Below are positions 23,042-32,438 of a stretch of 64,000 nt of DNA, one piece after another (positions within the stretch are counted from its first letter, which is position 1; the number at the start of each line of letters is the position of its first letter). The stretch is from Deltaproteobacteria bacterium (lineage in GTDB: Bacteria > Myxococcota_A > UBA9160 > UBA4427). Made by a program: the position numbers and the translations under genes. The stretch covers positions 420,015-484,014 of the forward strand of contig JAJDAN010000089.1 of assembly GCA_029261855.1 (NCBI GenBank), given 5' to 3'. The notes below the pieces were generated by a model that had not been told where the DNA came from, made no database searches, and saw only the letters and a list, made by a program, of their open reading frames with translations.

Positions 23042-23788
23042 CTAGGCCTCGCCCCGGACCATCCAGGAGTGGGGATCTTCGAGCACGGGCCGCTGGCTTC
23101 CGTCTTCGCCGACCAGGGTGGTCGCCGGATTGCAATAGCGGACGTAGAACGCGGGTCGCACCTGGCCGGACCCGTTCGGCCCCGACGCGTGCAGGGTCAG
23201 CCCGCTGAACGCGATGCCCTCGCCCGCTGCGAGTGGGACTTCCAAGGCGTCGCCGACCCGGTGGGCTTCCCGCAGTACGGGGTTGATGCCTGCGGAGCCG
23301 TGATCGAGCAGGCCCTGCCGATGCGAGCCCGGGACGACCTGCAGGCAGCCGTTCGAGGCGTCCGTGTCCACCAGCGGGACCCACACGGTCACGTCGGTCA
23401 TGGGCTCGAGACGTCCGTAGCCGTTGTCCTGGTGCCAGGGGATGTCGCTGTTTTCGCCGGGACCATCGGGCAGCTTGGTGACGAACTGTTGATGGGTGAG
23501 ACACAGGTCCGGTCCGGCCAGCTGCGCGAGCAACGGCAGCTGGGGGCCGGCAGTGCAGAAGCGACGGATCGGTTCGGATCGATGACAGAGCTGAATGTTC
23601 ACCCGGAGGTTCTGGTTCTTCTCGGTGCCGAAGCCGACTGGCAAGCGGAAGCGTTCTTCCTCGGCGCGCAAGGCCAGGATCTCGTCCGCGGTCAGCAGAC
23701 TCCCGAGCACGACGTATCCCTCGTCGCGGTACTGCCGAAGCGCGACGTCGTCCAGCAGACGGCCCTCGTTGGGCAGCGGCGCGGCCAC
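23042..23788 (-). CDS. Phytanoyl-CoA dioxygenase-family (PhyH) protein
   Basis: The 248-residue protein starts at a GTG that shares a base with the upstream stop codon (TAGTG). It has the PhyH iron site: His119 and Asp121 in PWHQDNGYG, and His200 in LTLHASGPNGS, with Arg211 for 2-oxoglutarate. GCLQVVPGSHRQG is a clear family mark. PhyH enzymes hydroxylate lipids, CoA esters or natural products using Fe(II) and 2-oxoglutarate. The tight coupling with the Baeyer-Villiger monooxygenase suggests successive oxidation of one substrate. Confidence 0.88.
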   Translation of the reverse strand: MAAPLPNEGRLLDDVALRQYRDEGYVVLGSLLTADEILALRAEEERFRLPVGFGTEKNQNLRVNIQLCHRSEPIRRFCTAGPQLPLLAQLAGPDLCLTHQQFVTKLPDGPGENSDIPWHQDNGYGRLEPMTDVTVWVPLVDTDASNGCLQVVPGSHRQGLLDHGSAGINPVLREAHRVGDALEVPLAAGEGIAFSGLTLHASGPNGSGQVRPAFYVRYCNPATTLVGEDGSQRPVLEDPHSWMVRGEA

Positions 23789-25716
23789 TAGAACAGCTCG
23801 TAGTCGGCGGGATCGGCGTTGCGGGTCTGCTGCCAGTATTCGAGCAGGGTCCCGGGCCAGTTCTGCGAGATGCGCCCCTTCGCGTTCCGGTACCAGGTAT
23901 TCACGGTGGCTGCTCCCCAGGTGCGTGCGCTGTTGCTGGCGTCGATCTTCTGGTTGTAGGCGTCGTGCACCGCCTCGCGGCAGTCCATCGCACCCTTGCC
24001 GTTCTCGAGCAGCATGCGGATCGATGCGAGCACGTAGTCGACCTCGCATTCCGAGAAGAAGATGATGCTGCCGTTCACCACGATGTTGGTGTTGGGTCCG
24101 TACATCAGGAAGAGGTTCGGGAAGTGGGGAACCGTGATGCCGAGATAGGCGCGGGAGTCCCCGTCCCACCAGTCGTGCAGGTCGCGACCGCCGCGGCCCA
24201 CCACCTTCATCGGCGTCAGGAAGTCCGACGCCTGGAAGCCGGTGCCGTAGATGATGACGTCCGCCGGGATCTCGTCGCCATCCACGGTGCGAACGCCCTT
24301 CTCGGTGATGCGTTCGATCCCCGTCGTCACGAGGTCGACGTGGTCGCGCTTGAAGGTCGCCGGCCAGATGCCGTTGTCCCGCACGAAGCGCTTCGAGAGC
24401 GGCGGGTAGTCGGGCACGAGCTTCTCGAACAACGCATCGTCGTCTCCGCACTGCTCCCGGAGATACAGGGTGAGCATCTCGCGGACCATGTCGTTCGCGG
24501 GGCCGGACGAACGTTCCGGGTGGGGCCAGGACTCGTCGACGTCCACCATCGGCAGCAGGCCTTCGGCGCCCGTCCAGAACAGCCAGAAGCGATACCACTG
24601 GGAATAGAAGGGCACGTGTCGGTACAACCACTGCAGACCCTTCGGCACCTCGTCGTGGTAGTCGAGGGTGGGAAGCAGCCACGGCGCCGTGCGCTGGAAG
24701 ACGTGGAGGTGCGCGGCCTGGTCGGCGACGATCGGAACGAACTGGCCGGCGCTCGCTCCGGTCCCGATCACCACGACGCGCTTGCCGGCCAGGTCGACGC
24801 TGGCGTCCCAACAGGCGGAGTGGAACGACGGGCCCCGGAAGTCCTCCACCCCCTCGATCTCGGGCATCTTCGGTCGGTTCAGCTGGCCGACGGCGCTGAT
24901 GACGGCATTCGCCTCCAGGCTCTCTTCCTTCCCGTCTGCGGTGCGGATGGCGAGGGTCCAGACCCGGCGTTCCTCGTCGAACACCGCCTCGCGCAGCTCG
25001 GTGCCGAAGCGAACGTGACGACGCAGGTCCAGGTCGTCCGCGCAGCTGCGGAAGTAGTCGAGCAGTACGCCCTGGGTGGAGAAGAGCTGAGGCCAGTCGT
25101 CCTTCTGCGCGAAGGAGTAGCTGTAGAAGTGGTTGGGGACGTCGACCCGACAGCCCGGGTAGGTGTTGTCGTACCAGGTCCCGCCGACCTCGTCGTTCTT
25201 CTCGAGGATGACGAAGGGCACGCCGGCCTGGCGAAGCCGGAACGCCGCTGCGAGGCCGGACATGCCGGCTCCGATGATCGCGACGAAGAACGACGCATCC
25301 GGCGCGATGTCCCCCAGCTGCCAGCCGGGCGCGCGCACGTCGGCGCCGTCGAGGGCCAGCTCGTCCTGCAGCAGGGGCATGTACTCGTCGATGGGCTGGT
25401 CCCCCATCATGAAGGTGAAGATGCGCCGCAGACGATCGTCGTCCGGCAATTCGGGAGCTGGGCACCCGGCGTCCCGGTAGCGCCGCAGTGCGTCGAGGCA
25501 CAGCCCCCGCGCCTTCTCGATCTTCTGCTCGTCGTAGCCGCCCTGGGGACCCGCCAGCAGCCCTGCGCCCGGGCGAAGATCGTCCTGAAGCAGGGACTCG
25601 TCGCCGGTGACGTGAGCGAGCGCCACCAGCAGAGACGGAAGCTCGGCGTCCTCGAGGATCCGTCTCAGCTCGTCATCGGTCGCGCGGATCGGGACGGTCG
25701 GATGCGACAAGGTCAT
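23788..25716 (-). CDS. Baeyer-Villiger monooxygenase, 4-hydroxyacetophenone monooxygenase-like
   Basis: The 642-residue flavoprotein has the FAD loop VAIIGAGMSGLAAAF (146-159), the Baeyer-Villiger fingerprint FRGPSFHSACW (293-303) and the NADPH loop VVIGTGASAGQ (316-325). It also has a roughly 140-residue N-terminal extension, as in 4-hydroxyacetophenone monooxygenase, whose length (about 640) it matches. It should insert oxygen next to a ketone to make an ester or lactone. A TATAGT box and GGAGG precede the ATG. It is coupled to a PhyH gene. The ketone substrate could be aryl, alicyclic or steroidal. Confidence 0.88.
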   Translation of the reverse strand: MTLSHPTVPIRATDDELRRILEDAELPSLLVALAHVTGDESLLQDDLRPGAGLLAGPQGGYDEQKIEKARGLCLDALRRYRDAGCPAPELPDDDRLRRIFTFMMGDQPIDEYMPLLQDELALDGADVRAPGWQLGDIAPDASFFVAIIGAGMSGLAAAFRLRQAGVPFVILEKNDEVGGTWYDNTYPGCRVDVPNHFYSYSFAQKDDWPQLFSTQGVLLDYFRSCADDLDLRRHVRFGTELREAVFDEERRVWTLAIRTADGKEESLEANAVISAVGQLNRPKMPEIEGVEDFRGPSFHSACWDASVDLAGKRVVVIGTGASAGQFVPIVADQAAHLHVFQRTAPWLLPTLDYHDEVPKGLQWLYRHVPFYSQWYRFWLFWTGAEGLLPMVDVDESWPHPERSSGPANDMVREMLTLYLREQCGDDDALFEKLVPDYPPLSKRFVRDNGIWPATFKRDHVDLVTTGIERITEKGVRTVDGDEIPADVIIYGTGFQASDFLTPMKVVGRGGRDLHDWWDGDSRAYLGITVPHFPNLFLMYGPNTNIVVNGSIIFFSECEVDYVLASIRMLLENGKGAMDCREAVHDAYNQKIDASNSARTWGAATVNTWYRNAKGRISQNWPGTLLEYWQQTRNADPADYELF

Positions 25717-25781
25717 GAGGGCCTCCGGTCGGGAGCGGGCCCATCACTATAGCCGCGGACGCTTGCGGCGGAGGCCCCGCG

Positions 25782-27293
25782 TCAGCGACTGCAGCGAGGC
25801 GGTTGCGATCCGAAGAGCGCCGTGACCTCTGCCATTACGTCGGCGCTCTCCCAGTTCGAGCGCTCGGTCGCGGCCGCGATCCTGTCCTGCATGGGCCAGG
25901 GCCACAGCGGCTCGGAACTCTCCTGGCCGTCGACGGTGCGCAAGCACAGCTTCGCGCCGCCGGCAGTGCCTGCGTAGATGTCGATGGCCTCATCCGGGGC
26001 GCGCTCGAGGACGTCGATCTGCACCCAATCCGACCCGATCTTCAGGGCAGTGTCGGCCTCGGTGACTACCGTGATCCGCCGGGCGATCACCGGCGCCATG
26101 CCGCCGTCTGCCTTCCGGTTCCACGAGCATCCGTCCGGGTGCTTCGCTTCGTCGTCGTTGCAGTTCTGGAGGCTGAAGCCAGGTCGTTCGGACGCGCCCA
26201 TGGCCGCGACCGCGTCCTCGATCCGGACGCCCTTCTGTCCCTTGTTGGGATAGCCACTGCCCCCGATGTGGAAGCCGGTAACCCGGGGAAAGCGCAGCCC
26301 AGGCGGTGTGAGCGCCAGGCTTCCGAGAATCTTCAGGTTGAGGGCGTGAACGTCCCGGTCGGCGGGTTCGAGCCAGCGATCTGTCGCCAGTGCAGCGCCA
26401 TCGGTGGCGATGAGATGAACGGCGGGCAAGTAGCTGGCCGGGGCCGCAGCCTCGTCCGAAGACCCCCCGACGGTGGCGATCAGGTTCTCGCACACGGCGT
26501 CGTAGCCCTTGTACGAGCACGAGAAGACGAACTTGTTGCCCTTCGTGTAGGGATAGCGTCCATCCCAACGACCCCAGCTGCGTCGGAAGGTCACGCGGTG
26601 CGTCTTGTAGTTCTGGAAGATCTTGCGCGCCCAGCCGAAGCCCGCGCAGTCCTCCACCAGAACGTCCGTCGCGTGAGCGATGTCGAACACGTGAACGTTG
26701 TGCCCGCCGATCGCCTCGTAGTCGGCGAGGGAGCCGTAGGGCAGGAAGTCGCGCCAGGCGACGATCCGGCGCAGGACGATGTGATGGACGGGCACCATGT
26801 CCTGCTCGTCGATCTGCTTGATCCCCTTCACCCCCACCGGCGGGCCGACGCTGTTGTAGACGTTCAGTCCGGAAACGGTCCAGTAGCTGTTCGAGATCCG
26901 GAGTGTCGCCCGCTGAAACTCGCCGTCGATCCAGACATCGCCATCGTCGACGGCTCTCACCTCGATGACCGCGCCGGCCGTGCCGTCGGCCGCGTCCGTG
27001 GGTGTCAGCATCGAGTGCTTTCCGCGGTAGAGCCCGTCCTTGAGACACAGCACCGACCCGGGCTTGGCGAGATCGCGCTTCCAGAAGTCCGACACGGCCA
27101 TCGGTGCATCCATCGTCCCGGCTGCGCCGCGCTTCGCGTAGGGCTCTCCGGCCGGGACGCGTCCCCCGTCGCCCAAGATGGGAGCGGCGAACCAGGTGCA
27201 CGGGACATCACTGGCCTGCGCGCCGAGCGGCCAGGCGAGGACCACGACGGCCACGAGCGTCCTGCGCCAGCGTGCTGTGGAGATCTTGGACAT
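25782..27293 (-). CDS. Secreted right-handed beta-helix protein
   Basis: The 503-residue product starts with a signal peptide (RRTLVAVVVLAWPLGAQA, cleaved near residue 28). It then shows many short strands with turn residues, such as LRISNSYWTVSGLNVYNS and VTFRRSWGRWDGRYPYTKG, as in pectate-lyase-like parallel beta-helix proteins. Ten or so cysteines suggest disulfides in the periplasm or outside. It may bind or cleave a polysaccharide, but I see no clear catalytic signature. A start at 27338 would add 15 residues before the signal; the ATG at 27293 gives a normal one. Confidence 0.7.
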   Translation of the reverse strand: MSKISTARWRRTLVAVVVLAWPLGAQASDVPCTWFAAPILGDGGRVPAGEPYAKRGAAGTMDAPMAVSDFWKRDLAKPGSVLCLKDGLYRGKHSMLTPTDAADGTAGAVIEVRAVDDGDVWIDGEFQRATLRISNSYWTVSGLNVYNSVGPPVGVKGIKQIDEQDMVPVHHIVLRRIVAWRDFLPYGSLADYEAIGGHNVHVFDIAHATDVLVEDCAGFGWARKIFQNYKTHRVTFRRSWGRWDGRYPYTKGNKFVFSCSYKGYDAVCENLIATVGGSSDEAAAPASYLPAVHLIATDGAALATDRWLEPADRDVHALNLKILGSLALTPPGLRFPRVTGFHIGGSGYPNKGQKGVRIEDAVAAMGASERPGFSLQNCNDDEAKHPDGCSWNRKADGGMAPVIARRITVVTEADTALKIGSDWVQIDVLERAPDEAIDIYAGTAGGAKLCLRTVDGQESSEPLWPWPMQDRIAAATERSNWESADVMAEVTALFGSQPPRCSR

Positions 27294-27405
27294 GTCTACG
27301 ACGGATCGTCCCTGCGCGTTCCCGCTTCGTATCGGCATGCGGTGAGATCCAGCTGAGCGGATTCCTTTGACAGCGGAATCGGACGGCGTCTGGCGCGGCG
27401 TCGGG

Positions 27406-27417
27406 TACCGTGGCGGC
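27406..27417 (+). promoter_or_regulatory. Putative leaderless -10 box of the kinase fusion gene
   Basis: TACCGT lies exactly 6 bases before the GTG at 27418, with no ribosome binding site between. This also argues for the GTG over the TTG 51 bases upstream. Confidence 0.35.
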
Positions 27418-29073
27418 GTGAGCCAACGAGCGACTACGCCCCAGCCCCCGAACGAGCCCCTGGACCCGGCACTCCCCGCCGACCTGGCGACGTCTTCCGC
27501 CTACCCGGGAGACCCCAGCGCGGCCGACGGCGTCACGGAGGTGCAGACCCACCTCTCCTACGTGTTCCTGACCGGCGAGCGGGTCTACAAGCTCAAGAAG
27601 TCGATCGACGTCGGCTTCGCTTCCTTCCTGACTCAACACGCGCGCAACGAGAACTGCGTGCGCGAGCTGACCCTCAACCGACGCCTGTCACCGGACGTCT
27701 ACCTCGGCGTCGCCCGTGTCGAGCGCGAGTTGGGCGGGACCTACAGGGTGGGAGACGTCGACCCGGCCCCCGCGGCAGTGCTGCCCGCGGGAGAGCACTG
27801 CCTCGTCATGCGTCGACTCCCGTCCGGGCGGGACGCCGGCACCCTTCTCGATTCCGACTCACTGCCGCCCGCCTGGCTCGAAGCCACGGCGCGGCGGATC
27901 GCGGCGTTCCACGCCCAGCAGCGGCTGGGAACCCCGAGTCCGTTCACCCCGGAAGCGTGGCGCGACCGCATTCGGGAGCCCGTCGAGGCCAACTTCACTT
28001 CCCTCGAGGCGAACCGCAACCAGGCGGTCCTCGACCCAGACCTCGAGGCCCTCCGCACCCGAGCCCGGGGCGCGTTCGACCGCTCGCTCCCGAGCTTCGA
28101 AGCCAGGCGGCTCGCAGGCCGGGCGGTCGACGGTCACGGCGATCTGCACCTCGAGCACGTCTGGTTCGAGGGCGACGACGCCACCGCGCACATCATCGAC
28201 TGCCTCGAGTTCGACGACGAGCTCCGACGCGTCGACGCTGCGTCCGAGGTCGCGTTCCTGGCGATGGACCTCGGCTTTCGCGGGCGACGCGACCTGGCCG
28301 AGCGCTGGCTCTCCGCCTACGCGGACGCGGCGGACGACTTCCACCTCTATACAGTCGTCGACTACTTCGAGAGCTACCGGGCGGCCGTGCGCGCGAAGGT
28401 GGAGACGATCGCTTCCCGGGACCCGCGGATTCCGGAAGCAGAGCGACGCGCTGCCGCCGTGCGTGCCCGGGAACGTGTGGCCTTCGCGACCGCCGCCCTG
28501 GAAGAGCGACCCGCCGGGCGCCTCTATCTGGTCGGCGGCCTCATCGGTGCTGGCAAGAGCAGCGTCGCGCGGATTCTCGCCGAGGCGACCCAGGGCGTCG
28601 TGATCTCGAGCGACCGGGTTCGTCAGCACGACGCCCAGGCCAGGTCCCAGGGCGGAGCCGACGGCGGCTTCGCGGCCGGGCGCTACGCGCCCGCTGCGCG
28701 AGAACGCATCTACGACGAGATGCTGCTGCGCGCGCACGCCGTCGTTGCCTCCGGCCGGCCCGCGGTCCTGGATGCAAGCTGGGCGAGCGCCCGAACCCGG
28801 GAACGCGTGAGACGCTGGGCCCTCGAACAGGGAAGCCAGTCGGTCTTCGTCGAAGCGCGCTGCGGCAAGCAGGAGACCCTCGCGCGACTCGCAAGACGCC
28901 AACGAGAGGGGCGCGACGCGTCCGAAGCGGGACCCGAGATCTACGATCGCTTCGCCGCCAGCTTCGACGACGTGCGCGACGGCGAGTGGCCCGCCGCCCA
29001 GCATTGGACCATTCACACCGATGACGCCAGCTGGCGCGGCGCCCTCGATGACCGGCTCCGGGACGAACGCTGA
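27418..29073 (+). CDS. Bifunctional APH-like phosphotransferase / AAA-type P-loop kinase
   Basis: With the GTG at 27418 the protein has 551 residues. The N-terminal half is aminoglycoside-phosphotransferase-like: VYKLKKSIDVGF with a nucleotide-binding lysine, and the catalytic loop DGHGDLHLEHVW near residue 238. The C-terminal half has a Walker A loop GGLIGAGKSS near 373 and later LDASWASARTRERVRR, as in AAA_33 kinases. This fusion (COG2187 plus COG0645) is widespread, but its substrate is not settled. A TTG at 27367 would add 17 residues of low quality. Confidence 0.8.
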   Translation: MSQRATTPQPPNEPLDPALPADLATSSAYPGDPSAADGVTEVQTHLSYVFLTGERVYKLKKSIDVGFASFLTQHARNENCVRELTLNRRLSPDVYLGVARVERELGGTYRVGDVDPAPAAVLPAGEHCLVMRRLPSGRDAGTLLDSDSLPPAWLEATARRIAAFHAQQRLGTPSPFTPEAWRDRIREPVEANFTSLEANRNQAVLDPDLEALRTRARGAFDRSLPSFEARRLAGRAVDGHGDLHLEHVWFEGDDATAHIIDCLEFDDELRRVDAASEVAFLAMDLGFRGRRDLAERWLSAYADAADDFHLYTVVDYFESYRAAVRAKVETIASRDPRIPEAERRAAAVRARERVAFATAALEERPAGRLYLVGGLIGAGKSSVARILAEATQGVVISSDRVRQHDAQARSQGGADGGFAAGRYAPAARERIYDEMLLRAHAVVASGRPAVLDASWASARTRERVRRWALEQGSQSVFVEARCGKQETLARLARRQREGRDASEAGPEIYDRFAASFDDVRDGEWPAAQHWTIHTDDASWRGALDDRLRDER

Positions 29074-29142
29074 GCTGGGAGTGTGACCCAGGACGGAGCC
29101 CTGGGACGCGATCCCAGAAGACGGCGCGCGAGGGCCAGGCGT

Positions 29143-30315
29143 CTAGAAGCAGATCGGGAGCGATGCGAAGCCTTGCACGAACTCCGTGCGGAGCCTCTTC
29201 AGCTTCTCGACGTCCACTTCGTATTCCGGGATGCGCGCGAGGGTCTCCTCCAGGCAGACCCGCCCCTCCATCTTCGCGACGAAGAGTCCCAGACAAGCGT
29301 GGGTGCCGGCGCCGAAGCTCAGGATGCGCTGCGGCTTTCGCGCGATGTCGAAGACGTCCGGGTTCTCGAACTCCTCCTCGTCTCGATTCGCGGACGGGTA
29401 CAGGAACAGGATGCCCGAGTCCTTCTTCATCGTCTTGCCGCGCAGCTCGACGTCCTCGGTCAGGGTGCGACACAGGAACTGGGTCGGCATGTCATAGCGG
29501 ACGGACTCGAGGAAGGCCGCATCGATCGCGCTCGGGTCGGCGACCAGCTGGCGGCGTTGGCCGGGGTGCTCCCACAACCGATAGATCGCATTCGCGAAGG
29601 TCTTCGGAAAGGTCTCGGAACCGCCGATGATGAGCAGGGTGAGATGGGAAGCGATGTCTTCGGGTGAGAAGCGCTCGCCGTCGAGTTCGAAGTTTCGGAG
29701 CGCGTTGACGACGTCGTCGTCGTCGCTTCCCGACCGATCCCGGTCCGCGACCAGCTGCACGAAGTAGTCCGTCAGCTCCTGCGCGGCCGCCAGGCCGTCG
29801 GGGGTCATGCCGTCGACACCGGGCTCGCGACCAAAGAAGCGCCAGACGAGATCGCTCAAGCGGTCACCGTCCTCCACGGGGATGCCCACGGCGAGACAGG
29901 TGACCTTGACGGACAACTTGCCGGCGAGATCGCCGATCACGTCGAAGCGGCCGCGATCGACGACCTTGTCGAGGCACTCGGTGACGATGGAGCGAACCGT
30001 CGGCTCCATGCCGGCCATCGCGGCCCGGGCGAAGCGCGGACGGATGGCGGTTCGGAGCTTCGTGTGATCCGGCGGGTCCATGGTGTTGAGCATGGGCGTC
30101 ACCGGTTGCACCTTCGTGAGCACCTGCGACGACGTGGTGCCGCGCGCCGCGGAAAACGCCTTGTGGGAAGAGCAGTCCCAGATGTCCTTGAAGCGCGACA
30201 ACGCCCACGCGTCGTACTTCTCGATGTAGTAGACCGGCGCCTCGGCTCGCAGCCGTTTGTAGATCGGATGAGGGTCCTGCATGACCTCGTCGGAGAAGGG
30301 GTCGTACTCGAACAT
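29143..30315 (-). CDS. Cytochrome P450
   Basis: The 390-residue soluble P450 has the haem loop FGAGTHACLG (334-343; Cys341 binds iron), the ExxR pair Glu270-Arg273, and an I-helix LLIIGGSET near 228-235 in which the usual acid-threonine pair is kept. Length and lack of a membrane anchor are normal for bacterial class I P450s, which need a ferredoxin and reductase; none is in the window. The relation looks closest to the CYP families acting on steroids or terpenes, but substrate is inference. A GGGAG site precedes the ATG. Confidence 0.9.
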   Translation of the reverse strand: MFEYDPFSDEVMQDPHPIYKRLRAEAPVYYIEKYDAWALSRFKDIWDCSSHKAFSAARGTTSSQVLTKVQPVTPMLNTMDPPDHTKLRTAIRPRFARAAMAGMEPTVRSIVTECLDKVVDRGRFDVIGDLAGKLSVKVTCLAVGIPVEDGDRLSDLVWRFFGREPGVDGMTPDGLAAAQELTDYFVQLVADRDRSGSDDDDVVNALRNFELDGERFSPEDIASHLTLLIIGGSETFPKTFANAIYRLWEHPGQRRQLVADPSAIDAAFLESVRYDMPTQFLCRTLTEDVELRGKTMKKDSGILFLYPSANRDEEEFENPDVFDIARKPQRILSFGAGTHACLGLFVAKMEGRVCLEETLARIPEYEVDVEKLKRLRTEFVQGFASLPICF

Positions 30316-30617
30316 CGCGGACTCCCGTCGCGGGTCTGCTCAACCGGAAGTGGCTGCGGCGCGACCCTATGGGTCCTTTGAAGTGCAGCCCATGTGCCAA
30401 GACGGCGAAGCGACGCGGGGCGCCCCGAGGCTGAACGTCCTTCGAGCGGGTCTGATTGAACCACTCATCGGGGGCGGACTGCGGCGAAGCGCCTCAGCCC
30501 GTCGCCTCCCGACGACGCGGACGGCGCCGCGGTCTGGCCCGCTTTCTGCACTCGTATCGTGCAACCCTCGTGCCGCGATGGCGAGAACGGGATTGCGAGG
30601 GAGAGGAGACCGACCCA
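30316..30617. other. 302-base intergenic region between divergent genes
   Basis: This region lies between the divergent P450 and CBS genes, so it should hold both promoters. I see a small hairpin GACCC-TAT-GGGTC at 30363-30375 and a ribosome site GAGAGGAG before the CBS start. No strong -35/-10 pair, gene or RNA is evident. Confidence 0.5.
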
Positions 30618-31037
30618 ATGCCTGGCAACGCACGGCCCGTGTCCGACCTGATGACCCGCGAAGTCGTGACGATCGATGCCAACGAGTGCTTGTCGCTCGC
30701 CGACGACATCATGCAGCTCGGCCGCATTCGTCACATGCCGGTCGTCGACGAAGATCAGAACCTGATCGGGATCCTCAGTCAGCGCGATCTGTTTCGAGGT
30801 GCGCTGGCGGTGACCCTGGGCTTCGGCCGACATGCCCAGAACAAGATGCTCGACTCGCTGCGCGCGAAGGAGATCATGAAGTCGGACGTGCTGACCATCC
30901 ATCCCGATGCGTCCATCGAGGAGGCCGCGGACATCATGCTGACGAAGAAGATCGGTTGCCTCGTGGTGATCGAGGCACAGCAGATCGTCGGGATCCTCAC
31001 CGAGAGCGACTTCGTCAAGCTCGTCGCCAAGGGCTGA
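30618..31037 (+). CDS. CBS domain protein
   Basis: The 139-residue protein is little more than a pair of CBS domains: VSDLMTREVVTIDANECL to GILSQRDLFRG (7-60), and AKEIMKSDVLTIHPDASI to GILTESDFVKL (76-135). CBS pairs bind adenosyl ligands such as AMP or S-adenosylmethionine and regulate partner enzymes. As a stand-alone protein its partner cannot be told from sequence. The ATG was chosen for the GAGAGGAG site 8 bases upstream. Confidence 0.88.
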   Translation: MPGNARPVSDLMTREVVTIDANECLSLADDIMQLGRIRHMPVVDEDQNLIGILSQRDLFRGALAVTLGFGRHAQNKMLDSLRAKEIMKSDVLTIHPDASIEEAADIMLTKKIGCLVVIEAQQIVGILTESDFVKLVAKG

Positions 31038-31051
31038 CGCCGACCAGCGCG

Positions 31052-31870
31052 TCAGGGCTGCTGCAGGGTGTCCAGGTACTCGACGAGGATGTCGATGCGG
31101 TTGCGGATGCGGGCTTCGGTGAAGCCACCCGGCACGTACTGCTCCGATAGCCGCAGCCCCCACACGGGCATCTGCCGGCTCTCGAAGTGCACACCCAGCG
31201 CGGCTTCGTTGGCGCTGCGCCCGTCGATCCAGGTGGCGATCTCGTCGTAGGGGAACACGCCACCTCGGCGCGCGGCAATGCGGGTCAGATCGGGAGGCGG
31301 GTGAGACAGGCTCCCCGCGTTCGGCCCTCCTCCACGACCGTCTTCGCCATGGCAGCTGCGGCACAACGTGCGGTAGTCGTTTCTCCCCGCGGCCAGTAGC
31401 CAGGGCTGGTCGTTCGCGTTGCCGACGAATAGACACGGGGGCCCCTGGGTGTCCGCGCGGTCGAGCTTGCAGCTCAGCTCGATCGGACCACCGAGCTCGA
31501 AGCGCGAATAGTCGGCGCGCCAGAGCGTCGCGGCGTCATCCCCGTCGATCCAGTACAGCAGCAGCACGTACTTCTTGCCGTATTCCTTGCCCGCCACCCG
31601 CAGCTTCAACGGCTCGAAGAAGAAGCCGCCGTCCGCCGGAAGAGCGTGCTCGACGTGTGCGCCGAGAGTCGCATTGTCGACGCTGCGCACCTGCAGGCGG
31701 ACGCGGCCGCGATCGACGGGCCCGCCGTCCAGAACCAGTCGGCCGGAAACCGCGGACGAGACGGGATACTCGCGCCACGGCAACGAGCACGCGAGGCTCG
31801 AAAGGAAGACCGCGCAGATCACGCAGATCCCGAGGGCGGCAGCTGCCGATCGCAGGCGAGCGTTCTTCAT
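31052..31870 (-). CDS. Lipoprotein with a c-type cytochrome domain
   Basis: The 272-residue protein has a lipobox (LSSLAC, Cys28) and then a beta-rich region of about 120 residues. A C-terminal cytochrome c domain follows, with the haem motif CRSCH (Cys170, Cys173, His174) and a likely Met ligand in SRQMPVWG near residue 232. It is probably anchored to the outer or inner membrane, facing the periplasm, and passes electrons. No oxidase or dehydrogenase partner is adjacent. A TAAGCT box lies 8 bases before the ATG. Confidence 0.8.
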   Translation of the reverse strand: MKNARLRSAAAALGICVICAVFLSSLACSLPWREYPVSSAVSGRLVLDGGPVDRGRVRLQVRSVDNATLGAHVEHALPADGGFFFEPLKLRVAGKEYGKKYVLLLYWIDGDDAATLWRADYSRFELGGPIELSCKLDRADTQGPPCLFVGNANDQPWLLAAGRNDYRTLCRSCHGEDGRGGGPNAGSLSHPPPDLTRIAARRGGVFPYDEIATWIDGRSANEAALGVHFESRQMPVWGLRLSEQYVPGGFTEARIRNRIDILVEYLDTLQQP

Positions 31871-31899
31871 CGCGACGCAGCTTAACCCAGCGGGCGATC

Positions 31900-31911
31900 T
31901 ATACTGTCCGC
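31900..31911 (+). promoter_or_regulatory. Putative leaderless -10 box
   Basis: TATACT lies exactly 6 bases before the ATG at 31912, with no Shine-Dalgarno sequence. It is the closest of the seven boxes to the TATAAT consensus. Confidence 0.45.
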
Positions 31912-32403
31912 ATGGTGGCGGCGATACTGCGTTGGCTCATGGCGGGAAGCGTCGCGACGGTCGTGACTCTCGTGATCTTCATTGCGATGACGAAGATGAT
32001 CGACGGGACCGAGCTTCTCGAGGGCCTCGTTCGCATCTTCCCGCTCACCCAGACGGAGATCTCACCCCCCGACGAATGCCCCGCGGTGCCGCTGCTCGGG
32101 CCGGCCATCAGCATCGAGGGCGCCGTCGGACGCTATCGGAATGGAGAGTTCGAGCCCCTGGCGGGCGCCCAGGTCGTCGGCCAGAACGCACTGGGCAACG
32201 CCGTCGACATCGAGGTTTCCGAGCAGGGCATCTTCCGCTTCGTCACGGCCTTCGCCGACCAGGCACCCACCGCCTGTCCGATCGTCCCAACCAGCGACCA
32301 GAACCTGCAGATCCGCGCCAGCGGCTGCAAGGATCGGAGTGTCCCCATCACTCGCGCCTGGCTGCCGCATCGTGTCCTGCTCGACTGCGGCGACGACGCG
32401 TAG
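31912..32403 (+). CDS. Hypothetical single-span membrane protein
   Basis: The 163-residue protein has one N-terminal span (WLMAGSVATVVTLVIFIAM, 8-26) and an outside domain. That domain looks like a short carboxypeptidase-regulatory/beta-sandwich fold: AISIEGAVGRYRNGEFEPLAGAQVV, then GIFRFVTAFADQ. Four cysteines (in DECPA, TACPI, SGCKD and LDCGD) could form two disulfides. I do not recognise a family. It is divergent from the cytochrome lipoprotein gene and may share its promoter region. Confidence 0.6.
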   Translation: MVAAILRWLMAGSVATVVTLVIFIAMTKMIDGTELLEGLVRIFPLTQTEISPPDECPAVPLLGPAISIEGAVGRYRNGEFEPLAGAQVVGQNALGNAVDIEVSEQGIFRFVTAFADQAPTACPIVPTSDQNLQIRASGCKDRSVPITRAWLPHRVLLDCGDDA

Positions 32404-32438
32404 CGGACGGAGCCTCAGAGGCTTCGCTCGCGGGGGTT

